Part shown: positions 51,525 through 60,074 of the stretch, piece after piece | How positions within the stretch are numbered: the first letter of the stretch is position 1 | How the letters are laid out: each line of letters starts with the position of its first letter | From: Woodsholea maritima DSM 17123 | GTDB lineage: Bacteria > Pseudomonadota > Alphaproteobacteria > Caulobacterales > Maricaulaceae | Assembly: GCF_000382325.1 (NCBI RefSeq) | Contig: NZ_KB908057.1 | Span: 302,783-366,782 of the forward strand | Length of the DNA stretch: 64,000 bases | Reading direction: 5' to 3' | Notes under the pieces: generated by a model | What the model saw: the letters and a program-made list of their open reading frames with translations, nothing else | Databases searched by the model: none | Told to the model about the DNA's origin: nothing | Translations under genes and position numbers: made by a program

Positions 51525-53033
51525 ATGCATCACGATCTAAAACCCAATACGTGGGAGTTTGAAACCTCCGCCTTAGTGAAGCCAACGGGGTTTCGTGAAT
51601 ATGATGCGCGCTGGTGGGTGGGTCATCCGGGCTCTGATAAAGCGCCGGAGCTGAACCTTTATGGCGTGCAGGCTTTAGGCATGGGGCTCGGCACGCTCAT
51701 TCATGAGTTGGGCCGCCCGGCCAAGATCGTCACAGGTCATGATTTCCGCAGTTATTCGCTGTCGATCAAGCAGGCCCTAGAAGTGGGCTTGATGGCCGCG
51801 GGGATTGAGGTTCATGACATTGGCCTGGCCGTCTCGCCCATGGCCTATTTTGCCCAATTTGATCTGGATATTGCTTGCGTTGCGATGTGTACGGCCAGCC
51901 ATAATGAAAATGGGTGGACCGGGGTCAAGATGGGGGTTGAGCCGCCTTTGACCTTTGGTCCCGAAGAGATGGAACGCTTAAAAGACATCGTCTTGAACGA
52001 AGCGTTCAAAACCAAGGCGGGCGGGGGGTATGTGCGCCAAACTAGTGTTGCACAAAATTATCTCGATGATTTGTCTGACGGTGTTTCGATCAAGCGCAAG
52101 CTGAAAGTTGTGGCGGCGTGTGGCAATGGCACGGCCGGGGCTTTCGCGCCGAAGGCTTTGGCTGCGATGGGCGTTGAGGTTATTCCGCTCGATTGCGAGC
52201 TCGATCACACCTTCCCGCGCTATAATCCGAACCCGGAAGATATGGACATGCTGCATGCGCTGCGCGATGCGGTTTTGGAGCATAAAGCCGATGTCGGCCT
52301 GGCCTTTGATGGCGATGGCGACCGTTGCGGTGTTGTGGACAATGAAGGCGACGAGATCTTTGCCGATAAGGTCGGCTTGATGATTGCGCGCGACCTTTCT
52401 GCCCAGTATGCCAATGCCAAATTTGTGGTCGATGTGAAGTCCACGGGCCTGTTCGCGATCGACCCGGTGTTAAAAGCCAATGGGGCGACCACGGATTATT
52501 GGAAGACCGGTCACTCCTATATCAAGCGTTATGCGAGCCAGAATAAGTGCTTGGCGGGTTTTGAAAAATCGGGTCACTATTTCATGCAGCCTCCAGTGGG
52601 GCGTGGTTATGATGACGGCTTGGTGGCCGCGCGGTGTATCCTGGAGATGCTGGACCGCGCACCAGATAAGACCATGGCCGATTTGAAGCGTGATTTGCCG
52701 GTCAGCTATGGTTCTCCGACCATGTCGCCCTATTGCGCGGACGAAATTAAGTATGATGTCGTAGACCGGATCGTCGCGCAGATTGAAAGCTTGAAGGTCG
52801 AAGCGCGCGCCTTTGCGGGGCGTAAAATCATTGACGTCAATACCGTCAATGGCATCCGCTTCACGTTGGAGGATGGGGCCTGGGGCTTGGTACGAGCCTC
52901 GTCCAATAAGCCCAACCTGGTTGTGGTCGTGGAAAGCCCCAATTCCCATGACGATGTTAAGGCTGTATTCCTAGCGATCAAAGACATCCTCAATCAATAT
53001 TCCGAGGTCGGAGCATTCGACCAAGAAGTCTAA
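51525..53033 (+). CDS. Phosphomannomutase/phosphoglucomutase
   Basis: This enzyme moves phosphate between C6 and C1 of glucose or mannose, supplying sugar 1-phosphates. The 502-residue protein has the catalytic serine loop CTASHNENGWTGVKMG, the metal loop FDGDGDRCGVVD, the sugar-binding GFEKSGHYF and a phosphate-binding C-terminus (EDGAWGLVRASSNKPNLVV). This order is that of the alpha-D-phosphohexomutase family, AlgC/ManB-like. GalU encoded downstream would use its glucose 1-phosphate. Confidence 0.94.
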   Translation: MHHDLKPNTWEFETSALVKPTGFREYDARWWVGHPGSDKAPELNLYGVQALGMGLGTLIHELGRPAKIVTGHDFRSYSLSIKQALEVGLMAAGIEVHDIGLAVSPMAYFAQFDLDIACVAMCTASHNENGWTGVKMGVEPPLTFGPEEMERLKDIVLNEAFKTKAGGGYVRQTSVAQNYLDDLSDGVSIKRKLKVVAACGNGTAGAFAPKALAAMGVEVIPLDCELDHTFPRYNPNPEDMDMLHALRDAVLEHKADVGLAFDGDGDRCGVVDNEGDEIFADKVGLMIARDLSAQYANAKFVVDVKSTGLFAIDPVLKANGATTDYWKTGHSYIKRYASQNKCLAGFEKSGHYFMQPPVGRGYDDGLVAARCILEMLDRAPDKTMADLKRDLPVSYGSPTMSPYCADEIKYDVVDRIVAQIESLKVEARAFAGRKIIDVNTVNGIRFTLEDGAWGLVRASSNKPNLVVVVESPNSHDDVKAVFLAIKDILNQYSEVGAFDQEV

Positions 53034-53062
53034 GCTAAAAGACGTCAGTATTAAGGTGCGTA

Positions 53063-53938
53063 ATGAAGAAAATTCGTAAAGCGGTGCTTCCTGTTGCCGG
53101 ACTTGGCACGCGTGTTCTGCCCGCTACGAAGTGCCTGCCGAAGGAAATGTTGCCGGTATTTGACCGCCCTGCGATCCAATATGTGGTGGATGAAGCGCGT
53201 GCGGCGGGGATTGAGCATTTTATCTTTGTCACGGGGCGCAACAAAACCGCGATTGAAGACTATTTCGATAGTGCGTATGAGCTTGAAAAAACTCTAGAGT
53301 ATAAAAATAAAATTGGAGTTCTTGATCAGTTGCGTGATCTGTTGCCAGATCCGGGCGCGTGTAGTTTTGTACGCCAGCAATTGCCCAAAGGTTTGGGTCA
53401 TGCCGTTTGGTGCGCGCGCGATGTGGTGGGTGATGAGCCGTTTGCCGTTCTGTTGCCCGACATGATTATGCGTGATGACGTGCCTTGCCTTGCGCAAATG
53501 GTTGAGGCGTATGAGCGTGTCGGAGGTAATGTTATTTCCGTTGAAGAAGTGCCCCAAGAAGACGTTTCTAAATACGGCATTGTCGATCCGGATGGTGAGC
53601 AGCACGGTCTGATCAAGATGAAGGGCATGGTGGAGAAACCCGCCCGCGAAGACGCGCCGTCGAATTACATGATTTCTGGGCGTTATATTCTTCAGCCTGA
53701 GATTTTTGACCTTTTGGAGAATCAAACTCCCGGTGCTGGCGGTGAGATTCAGCTGACCGATTCTATGTTGAGCTTAATGGGTAACAGCTCGTTTTTTGCG
53801 ATGCCGTTTAAAGGCAAGACTTATGATACGGGCTCGAAGCTGGGTTATTTAGAAGCGTTTGTCGCTTTAGCGCTTGCGCATTCTGAACATGGCGATGAAA
53901 GCCGAGATCTTCTAAAAAAGATGATGAAAGACCTTTAG
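53063..53938 (+). CDS. galU: UTP-glucose-1-phosphate uridylyltransferase
   Basis: GalU makes UDP-glucose. The 291-residue protein starts MKKIRKAVLPVAGLGTRVLP with the nucleotide-binding GLGTR, followed by ATKCLPKEMLPVFDRPAIQY. Further motifs are QQLPKGLGHAVWCARD, VEKPAREDAPSNY and GKTYDTGSKLGYL. Length is normal. It starts 29 bp after the phosphohexomutase, so they are cotranscribed. Confidence 0.96.
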   Translation: MKKIRKAVLPVAGLGTRVLPATKCLPKEMLPVFDRPAIQYVVDEARAAGIEHFIFVTGRNKTAIEDYFDSAYELEKTLEYKNKIGVLDQLRDLLPDPGACSFVRQQLPKGLGHAVWCARDVVGDEPFAVLLPDMIMRDDVPCLAQMVEAYERVGGNVISVEEVPQEDVSKYGIVDPDGEQHGLIKMKGMVEKPAREDAPSNYMISGRYILQPEIFDLLENQTPGAGGEIQLTDSMLSLMGNSSFFAMPFKGKTYDTGSKLGYLEAFVALALAHSEHGDESRDLLKKMMKDL

Positions 53939-53984
53939 TTTGAAGAGGGTGCTCAGACACACTCTGAAATAAAAGATGTGATTG

Positions 53985-54015
53985 ACCCCGCTCTGATCAA
54001 TGCTATGGGCGGGGT
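53985..54015 (+). promoter_or_regulatory. Hairpin upstream of glmS
   Basis: ACCCCGC (53985-53991) pairs with GCGGGGT (54009-54015) in the 104-bp galU-glmS spacer. No T run follows, so a terminator is unlikely. It ends 27 bases before the glmS start and could affect processing or translation. Confidence 0.35.
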
Positions 54016-54042
54016 TAATCATGAAACATAGGGCCAGAGAAA

Positions 54043-55863
54043 ATGTGCGGAATTGTTGCTGTAGTTGGGTGTGAAAATGCGGCAGAGGACCTGTTAGAGG
54101 GGCTGCGCCGGTTGGAGTATCGTGGTTATGATTCTGCTGGCCTCGCGCTTGTCAGCGCGCAAGGGGTTCAGCGCTGGCGGGCCAAGGGCAAGGTGGCAGA
54201 CCTTGAGGCCGTCATGGCCTCAGGTGATGTGCAGGGCGTGACGGGGATTGCCCATACCCGTTGGGCGACCCATGGCGTGCCGAATGAGGCCAATGCCCAC
54301 CCCCATCAAGCCGGTCAGGTTTCGATCGTTCATAATGGGATTATCGAGAATTTTAAGGCGCTTCGCCAAGAGGTTACCGCCAAAGGTCGCGTCTTAACCA
54401 GTGATACGGATACCGAGGTCATCGCGCATTTGCTGGATCTGGCCTTAGAGGCCGGTGCAGCCCCTCAAGACGCCTTTATGGATGTGGTGGCGCGTCTACA
54501 CGGTGCGTTTGCGCTGGCGGTTTTGATGCAAAGCGCCCCTGAAGCCATCTTTGGTGCGCGCAAAGGCGCGCCCTTGGTCGTGGGACTGTCAGAGGCGGGC
54601 CATATTCTGGCCTCGGATACGTTGGCCTTTGCGGGCAAAGCTCATTCGGTCATTTATCTGGATGAAGGTGATCGGGTGCGGGTTGAGGCCGATCAAGTCA
54701 CAATCCTGGATGCGGCGGGAAGACCTGTGAACCGGGCGGTGCATGGCGCGGTCTTCTCAGCGGCATTGGCGGAAAAAGGGCCCTATCGCCATTTTATGGA
54801 GAAGGAAATTCACGAGCAACCCGAAGTGGTGGGCCGCACGCTTACGCATTATCTTGATGCGGTGGAAAGTGAAGTGCGCGCCTTTGAGGGGCTGGACTTC
54901 AAAGGCGTGTCCCGCTTGCTGATCGTGGGATGCGGTACAGCCTCTTATGCTGGACGTGTGGCTGAGTACTGGTTTGAAAAACTTGCAAATTTGCCTGTCG
55001 AGGTGGATATCGCCTCGGAGTTTCGCTATCGCGCCCCGGCCTTTTTGAAAGATGATGTTGCTCTTTTCATCTCTCAATCGGGTGAGACGGCGGACACTTT
55101 AGAGGCGATGCGCTTGTGCCAAGCCAAAGGGGTCAAGACGATCGTTCTGGTCAACGCGCCGCATTCAACCATGGCCCGTGAAGCCGATTTGGTCGTTCCT
55201 ATTTTGGCGGGACCAGAGATTGGTGTGGCTTCCACGAAAGCTTTCACGTGTCAGATTTCAGCATTGGCGGCGCTTGCTGTCATGGCTGCAACCCAGCGTG
55301 GAACCATGGCGAAGGCCGATGAGCGCGCCCATGTGAGCCACTTGATTGGCTCACCCGGTTTGATGGCCACAGCGCTGGAGTTGGAAGATCAGATTATTGC
55401 CCTGGCTCATGAGATCGCGCAAACCCGCACCGTGCTCTATCTGGGGCGTGATCAGTTCTATCCGATGGCTCTTGAAGGGGCGCTGAAGCTGAAAGAAATC
55501 AGCTACATCCATGCTGAAGGCTATGCGGCGGGTGAGCTGAAACATGGTCCCATCGCACTGATTGAAGAGGGGGTCGATGTCATCGTCATTGCCCCTCACG
55601 ATGAGCTCTTTGATAAAACACGTTCGTCCATCGAACAGGTGAAGAGCCGGGGTGCGCGCGTCATCGTTTTAACGGACCAGGAAGGCAGCGCAGCCCTGGC
55701 CGATGATAGTCTGATCAAGATCGTCTTGCCGGAAGCCTCATATCTCACATCGTCACTCGTGATGTCGGTGGGGATTCAATTGCTGGCTTATCACGTGGCC
55801 GTCCATAAAGGGACCGATGTGGATCAACCGCGTAATCTCGCGAAATCTGTGACTGTGGAGTAG
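54043..55863 (+). CDS. glmS: Glutamine-fructose-6-phosphate aminotransferase
   Basis: GlmS makes glucosamine 6-phosphate, the entry to UDP-GlcNAc, peptidoglycan and lipid A. The 606-residue protein starts MCGIVAVVG; Cys2 becomes the glutaminase nucleophile. It has HTRWATHGVPNEANAHPH, then two SIS domains, with GTASYAGRVAEYWFE, SQSGETADTLEAM and GRDQFYPMALEGALKLKEI. The C-terminus DQPRNLAKSVTVE is the classic end. No glmS ribozyme is seen, as expected outside Gram-positives. Confidence 0.97.
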   Translation: MCGIVAVVGCENAAEDLLEGLRRLEYRGYDSAGLALVSAQGVQRWRAKGKVADLEAVMASGDVQGVTGIAHTRWATHGVPNEANAHPHQAGQVSIVHNGIIENFKALRQEVTAKGRVLTSDTDTEVIAHLLDLALEAGAAPQDAFMDVVARLHGAFALAVLMQSAPEAIFGARKGAPLVVGLSEAGHILASDTLAFAGKAHSVIYLDEGDRVRVEADQVTILDAAGRPVNRAVHGAVFSAALAEKGPYRHFMEKEIHEQPEVVGRTLTHYLDAVESEVRAFEGLDFKGVSRLLIVGCGTASYAGRVAEYWFEKLANLPVEVDIASEFRYRAPAFLKDDVALFISQSGETADTLEAMRLCQAKGVKTIVLVNAPHSTMAREADLVVPILAGPEIGVASTKAFTCQISALAALAVMAATQRGTMAKADERAHVSHLIGSPGLMATALELEDQIIALAHEIAQTRTVLYLGRDQFYPMALEGALKLKEISYIHAEGYAAGELKHGPIALIEEGVDVIVIAPHDELFDKTRSSIEQVKSRGARVIVLTDQEGSAALADDSLIKIVLPEASYLTSSLVMSVGIQLLAYHVAVHKGTDVDQPRNLAKSVTVE

Positions 55864-55872
55864 GGGCCGGTG

Positions 55873-56811
55873 TTAATTATGCGCTTGGGTTAGAAATTCA
55901 GCGATTACCGGACCAGCATGCGAAGGGCGCTCCTCGTGGGCAGCATGTTCGGCAAACGCAATATTAGAAAATTCAAAGTTGAGCATGCTCTTAAGCGCCA
56001 AGACTTCCTCGAGAGAAAGTAGGAAGTCATGATCGCCTCGTATTATTAATGTTGGACATTGTATGTCTGCCATGCGTGATGCTGGATAGCCAGCTTCGGA
56101 TTGGTCAAGCCAGCAAGCCCTTACCTGGTCGACAAGTTTTGAAAAATCAGCTTCTGGGTTTAACGCATTATAATATTCAACATTTTCAGGGAATAACGAA
56201 CGCCACAAGTCGGGGGTCACACTGTTGAGTATGTCACGCGCTGGATCGACGGAGGTTAAGCGCCATTGAGCCCCAATTGTCACCAAGCATTTCACTGAAT
56301 CAGGGTGATGTGCAGCCAAGCGGTAGCCTACAATACCGCCATCGCTAAATCCTAGCAGCGCGTAGCGCGTAATGCCCAAATGTCTTAAGACGTGTTCTAC
56401 ATCGCTTTGGTGTTGTGCATAGCTGAGAGAGGAGCTGCCTAGGGTTGATGCCCCATGGCCGCGAAAATCAATAAGAATTAATTTAAACCTTTCTGAGACA
56501 TAGTCTAAAATGGCATCAAAATCGTGGTGGTTTCCCAAGCCGCCATGTAACAAAACAAGGGGTGGTCCTTCTTGGGCTCCTTCAATTTTATAATTTATAT
56601 AAGCGCCATCGATAGTGAGGAGATTAGCGATATTTTCCACGGTAGACTCATTTTTAATAAGAAGCTCAATCGCAGAGGACGACGATAGGTTAGTCTTAAT
56701 GATCCATTCATCTCTTGAAAAAAGAAGCTTGTAAACGGATTTTCTATATAAAGTTTCGAAACCTTTCGTGACTTCCCATACCGCGCTAAGCTCGCTATGC
56801 GTTGGCTCCAT
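55873..56811 (-). CDS. Alpha/beta hydrolase in an AT-richer insert
   Basis: The C-terminal 250 residues form an alpha/beta hydrolase: VLLHGGLGNHHDF, LIDFRGHGAS, nucleophile Ser156 in GFSDGG, acid in RGDHDFL and His in AEHAAHEERPSH. Substrate unknown. The first 60 residues (from ATG 56811) match no family I know; a GTG at 56640 would give a normal-length hydrolase. DNA here is visibly richer in A and T than neighbouring genes and the strand is opposite to the operon around it, which suggests a later insertion. The start is therefore uncertain. Confidence 0.82.
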   Translation of the reverse strand: MEPTHSELSAVWEVTKGFETLYRKSVYKLLFSRDEWIIKTNLSSSSAIELLIKNESTVENIANLLTIDGAYINYKIEGAQEGPPLVLLHGGLGNHHDFDAILDYVSERFKLILIDFRGHGASTLGSSSLSYAQHQSDVEHVLRHLGITRYALLGFSDGGIVGYRLAAHHPDSVKCLVTIGAQWRLTSVDPARDILNSVTPDLWRSLFPENVEYYNALNPEADFSKLVDQVRACWLDQSEAGYPASRMADIQCPTLIIRGDHDFLLSLEEVLALKSMLNFEFSNIAFAEHAAHEERPSHAGPVIAEFLTQAHN

Positions 56812-56838
56812 TCATTTGACAAGAATAGAGAAAATTCA

Positions 56839-57966
56839 ATGTCCTCTATGATCCCTTTCATCGATCTTGATACCCAACGCCAACACCTTCAACCCGGCCT
56901 TGATCAGGCGATTGCCAAGGTGATTGCTGAAGGGCGTTATATTCTGGGGCCAGAGGTTCAAGAGCTGGAAAAGCAATTGTGTAGCTTTGGTGAGGCGCCG
57001 CAGGCTTTGGCCTGCGCCAATGGTACGGACGCCTTGGTTCTGCCTTTAGAGGCATGGGGCATAAAGGCCGGTGATGCGGTCTTCGTGCCCAGCTTCACCT
57101 TTGCCTCGACGGCGGAGGTTCTGCCTTGGGTGGGCGCGAGTGCGGTTTTTGTCGATATCGATCCAGAAACCTATTGCATGGATCCGCAAAAACTCGCCGA
57201 AGCGGTCAAAGCCATCAAAGACCAAGGTGAGCTGACCCCCAAATGCGTGATTGCGGTCGATTTGTTTGGTCAGCCTGCCGATTATCCCGCGATCAAGGCG
57301 ATCTGTGATGAATATGGCCTGAAGCTCATTTCAGACTCAGCGCAAGGTTTTGGCTGCACGCTCAACGGTCATCATCCGATCCATTGGGCCGATGCGACCA
57401 CGATCAGTTTCTATCCAGCCAAGCCTTTGGGCTGTTATGGGGATGGCGGCGCGGTTTTGTGCCGCGATGCTGAAACGCGCGCGCTGATGCGTTCTTATGC
57501 CATTCATGGTGAGGGCACAGAGCGTTATGAATATGCGCGTATCGGGCGCAATTCACGCTTGGATACGATCCAGGCTGCTGTTCTGTTGGAAAAGCTTAAA
57601 ATCTTTGCCAAGGAAATCGACGGCCGCAATCAAGCCGCGCAGCGGTATGCTGAGGGCTTTGGCGATCTGGTTCGCCCGCATAAAGTCATTGAAGGCGGTG
57701 TTTCGGTCTGGGCACAATATACCATCGAGGTTGATGACCGCGATGGTTTCCGCGCCAAGTTGGCTGAGGCGGGTGTGCCGAGCGCGGTATATTATCCAAT
57801 TCCATTGCATAAACAGGCCCCTTATGCTGTTTATCCGCAAGGTGCGGGCGGCCTGCCAGTAACTGAAGCGGCTGCGGAACGTGTTGTGTCGTTACCAATG
57901 GATGGCTATCTGGGTGGGGAACGTCAGGCCCGTGTGATTGACGCGGTCCGCGCCGCGTTGAGCTAG
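56839..57966 (+). CDS. DegT/DnrJ/EryC1/StrS sugar aminotransferase, WbpE-like
   Basis: The 375-residue PLP enzyme transfers an amino group to a keto sugar nucleotide for surface glycans. Motifs include PFIDLDTQRQ, EGRYILGPEVQELE, CANGTDALVLPL, DSAQGFGCTLNG, and SFYPAKPLGCYGDGGAVLCR with the PLP Lys, and NSRLDTIQAAVLLEKL. The sequence pattern is close to WbpE, which aminates UDP-3-keto-GlcNAcA. Partner enzymes for that path are not in the window. ATG 56839 is preferred; 56848 also fits. The glycosyltransferase follows after 2 bp. Confidence 0.93.
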   Translation: MSSMIPFIDLDTQRQHLQPGLDQAIAKVIAEGRYILGPEVQELEKQLCSFGEAPQALACANGTDALVLPLEAWGIKAGDAVFVPSFTFASTAEVLPWVGASAVFVDIDPETYCMDPQKLAEAVKAIKDQGELTPKCVIAVDLFGQPADYPAIKAICDEYGLKLISDSAQGFGCTLNGHHPIHWADATTISFYPAKPLGCYGDGGAVLCRDAETRALMRSYAIHGEGTERYEYARIGRNSRLDTIQAAVLLEKLKIFAKEIDGRNQAAQRYAEGFGDLVRPHKVIEGGVSVWAQYTIEVDDRDGFRAKLAEAGVPSAVYYPIPLHKQAPYAVYPQGAGGLPVTEAAAERVVSLPMDGYLGGERQARVIDAVRAALS

Positions 57967-57968
57967 GC

Positions 57969-58994
57969 GTGGTAAATCCTGCGCGCTCAGATGTGCACGC
58001 CGATGTCGCGATCTTAATCGTCGCGTTTAACTCTGCCCATACTTTACCTCGGGTTAGTGAGGCTTTGCGTCAGCAAAGCCTTACACCTAAAGAGGTCTGG
58101 GTGCTGGAAAATGGTTCCCCGAATGCCCCTGTAACTCAGGATTTGTGCCCGGATGGCGCGCATTTGATTGTCAGTGAGACCAATTTAGGCTTTGCCGGTG
58201 GCAATAATCTCCTTGCCGCCAAAGTCTCCGCTAAGTGGCTTATTCTACTCAATCCCGATGCGTTTCCCGAGCCCGATTGGCTGGAGGCGATGATGGCCGG
58301 CGTGGCGCGCTATCCCGATTGCCCACTGTTTGGCTGTACCCAGAAAGTGGCTGATGATGATCAACGGCGTCTCGATGGTATCGGGGATGTCTATCACTTC
58401 ACCGGTCTTCCCTACCGTGCGGGTTATGGCAAGGTCCTTGAGCCGCCCCAGGAGGGGTATGTTTTTGGGCCGTGCGGGGCCATGACGATGGTTGATCGCG
58501 CGTTGTTTTTAGCGCTGGGCGGGTTTGACGAAGATTTATTTTGTTATTGTGAAGACGTCGATCTGGCTTATCGGATCAATTTATTAGGTTTTCGCGCGAT
58601 TCAAACAAACCATGCGGCTGTCCATCACTTGGGGTATGCCTCATCGGGGCGGCGCTCGGCCTTTGCGACCTATTATGGCGCGCGCAATAGGTTCTGGGTC
58701 TTCTTCAAGAACACGCCGGGCTGGTTGTTATGGGTTCTGAGTCCAATCCATATCGCGGTGACGCTTTTATTGTGGGTGTCTGCGGCGCGTTTTGGCCAAT
58801 TCACCCTGTTTGCTAAGGCCTTAAGCGATGCGCTTAAAGGCTGGCCGCATGTGATGGCCAAGCGCCGTGACATTCAAAAAGCGCGTAAAATCTCCACTTG
58901 GGACATGGCCAAGCGGATTAATTGGAATCCGCTCAACCTCTTGACGCGCGGGGGCGATGTGCGACCCATAGGGCCGGATCGGACCAAGCGTTAG
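57969..58994 (+). CDS. Glycosyltransferase family 2
   Basis: The 341-residue enzyme has the GT-A fold of family 2: VAILIVAFNSAHTLPRVSEAL at the N-terminus, ETNLGFAGGNNL, the metal-binding ILLNPDAFPEPDWL and FGPCGAMTMVDRALFLALGGFDEDLFCYCEDVD-type segment with the catalytic acids. This resembles WbbL-type rhamnosyltransferases in layout. It ends in a basic region with a hydrophobic stretch near 255-275 that may sit at the membrane. It starts with GTG 2 bp after the aminotransferase stop. Confidence 0.92.
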   Translation: MVNPARSDVHADVAILIVAFNSAHTLPRVSEALRQQSLTPKEVWVLENGSPNAPVTQDLCPDGAHLIVSETNLGFAGGNNLLAAKVSAKWLILLNPDAFPEPDWLEAMMAGVARYPDCPLFGCTQKVADDDQRRLDGIGDVYHFTGLPYRAGYGKVLEPPQEGYVFGPCGAMTMVDRALFLALGGFDEDLFCYCEDVDLAYRINLLGFRAIQTNHAAVHHLGYASSGRRSAFATYYGARNRFWVFFKNTPGWLLWVLSPIHIAVTLLLWVSAARFGQFTLFAKALSDALKGWPHVMAKRRDIQKARKISTWDMAKRINWNPLNLLTRGGDVRPIGPDRTKR

Positions 58995-59101
58995 AAATTC
59001 TCTTCCTTCGGGGCAGGAATTCTGGTTTGCGCCATTCTTTTCTAAAGTATAGACCGGTATGCAATCCTCAACGCTTATAAATCCCTCGGGGGGATAGATG
59101 A

Positions 59102-60073
59102 ATGCCTGATATTGCCCACCATCTTGCTGCGTATGCAGAGCGTTTCAAAGCTGAGCGTCCCCAGCGCACACGCCGTTTATCGGCGCATTTGCGCGCGCTT
59201 GAAGCCGAAGCGATCCATATCATGCGCGAAGTGGCGGCTGAGTTTGAGCGCCCTGTGATGTTGTATTCGATCGGCAAGGATTCCTCGGTCATGCTGCATC
59301 TGGCGATGAAGGCGTTTTATCCTTCACGCCCGCCTTTCCCGTTCCTCCACGTGGATACGACGTGGAAATTCCGCGAGATGATCACCTTCCGCGATACCAT
59401 GGCGCGCGAATTGGGCCTGGATCTTCATGTTCATATCAACGCCGAAGGTGTTGAGCGTGGGATTAATCCCTTTGATCATGGCTCCTCTGTGCACACTCAG
59501 GTGATGAAGACCGAAAGCTTGCGCCAGGCGCTCAATGAAGGTCGTTTTGATGCGGCCTTTGGCGGGGCGCGCCGCGATGAAGAGAAATCGCGCGCGAAAG
59601 AGCGCATCTTCTCTTTCCGTGATGGTCATCATGGCTGGGATCCGCGCAATCAACGCCCGGAGCTATGGCGCAATTATAATACCAAGATCCGTCAAGGCGA
59701 ATCGATCCGCGTCTTTCCGCTGTCCAACTGGACCGAGCTGGATATTTGGCAATATATCTTGGAAGAGGATATTCCGATTGTCCCGCTGTATTTCGCCGCA
59801 GAACGCCCCAGCGTAGAGCGTGATGGCCAGCTGTTGATGGTCGATGATGAGCGGTTCAAGTTTAACGACGGTGAGGTGGCGCAAAACCGCTCGATCCGGT
59901 TTAGGACTTTGGGCTGTTATCCGCTGACGGCCGCGATTGAATCGCGCGCGGACACTTTAGAAGACATTGTGATGGAGATGCTGGTCGCACGCACGTCAGA
60001 GCGCTCAGGGCGTTTGATTGACCATGATGAAAGCGGCTCCATGGAGAAGAAAAAGCGCGAGGGGTATTTCTAA
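59102..60073 (+). CDS. cysD: Sulfate adenylyltransferase subunit 2
   Basis: CysD, with CysN, makes adenosine 5'-phosphosulfate from ATP and sulfate. The 323-residue protein has the PP-loop [12 protein letters not shown], the substrate segment [34 protein letters not shown], and [16 protein letters not shown] 25-residue N-terminal extension is present compared with the E. coli protein, judged from memory. The next gene follows after 1 bp. Confidence 0.96.
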   Translation: MPDIAHHLAAYAERFKAERPQRTRRLSAHLRALEAEAIHIMREVAAEFERPVMLYSIGKDSSVMLHLAMKAFYPSRPPFPFLHVDTTWKFREMITFRDTMARELGLDLHVHINAEGVERGINPFDHGSSVHTQVMKTESLRQALNEGRFDAAFGGARRDEEKSRAKERIFSFRDGHHGWDPRNQRPELWRNYNTKIRQGESIRVFPLSNWTELDIWQYILEEDIPIVPLYFAAERPSVERDGQLLMVDDERFKFNDGEVAQNRSIRFRTLGCYPLTAAIESRADTLEDIVMEMLVARTSERSGRLIDHDESGSMEKKKREGYF

Positions 60074-60074
60074 G

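Noticed and set aside
53939-54042. glmS ribozyme before glmS
   Set aside because: The spacer is only 104 bp and shows a single hairpin, not the double-pseudoknot core.
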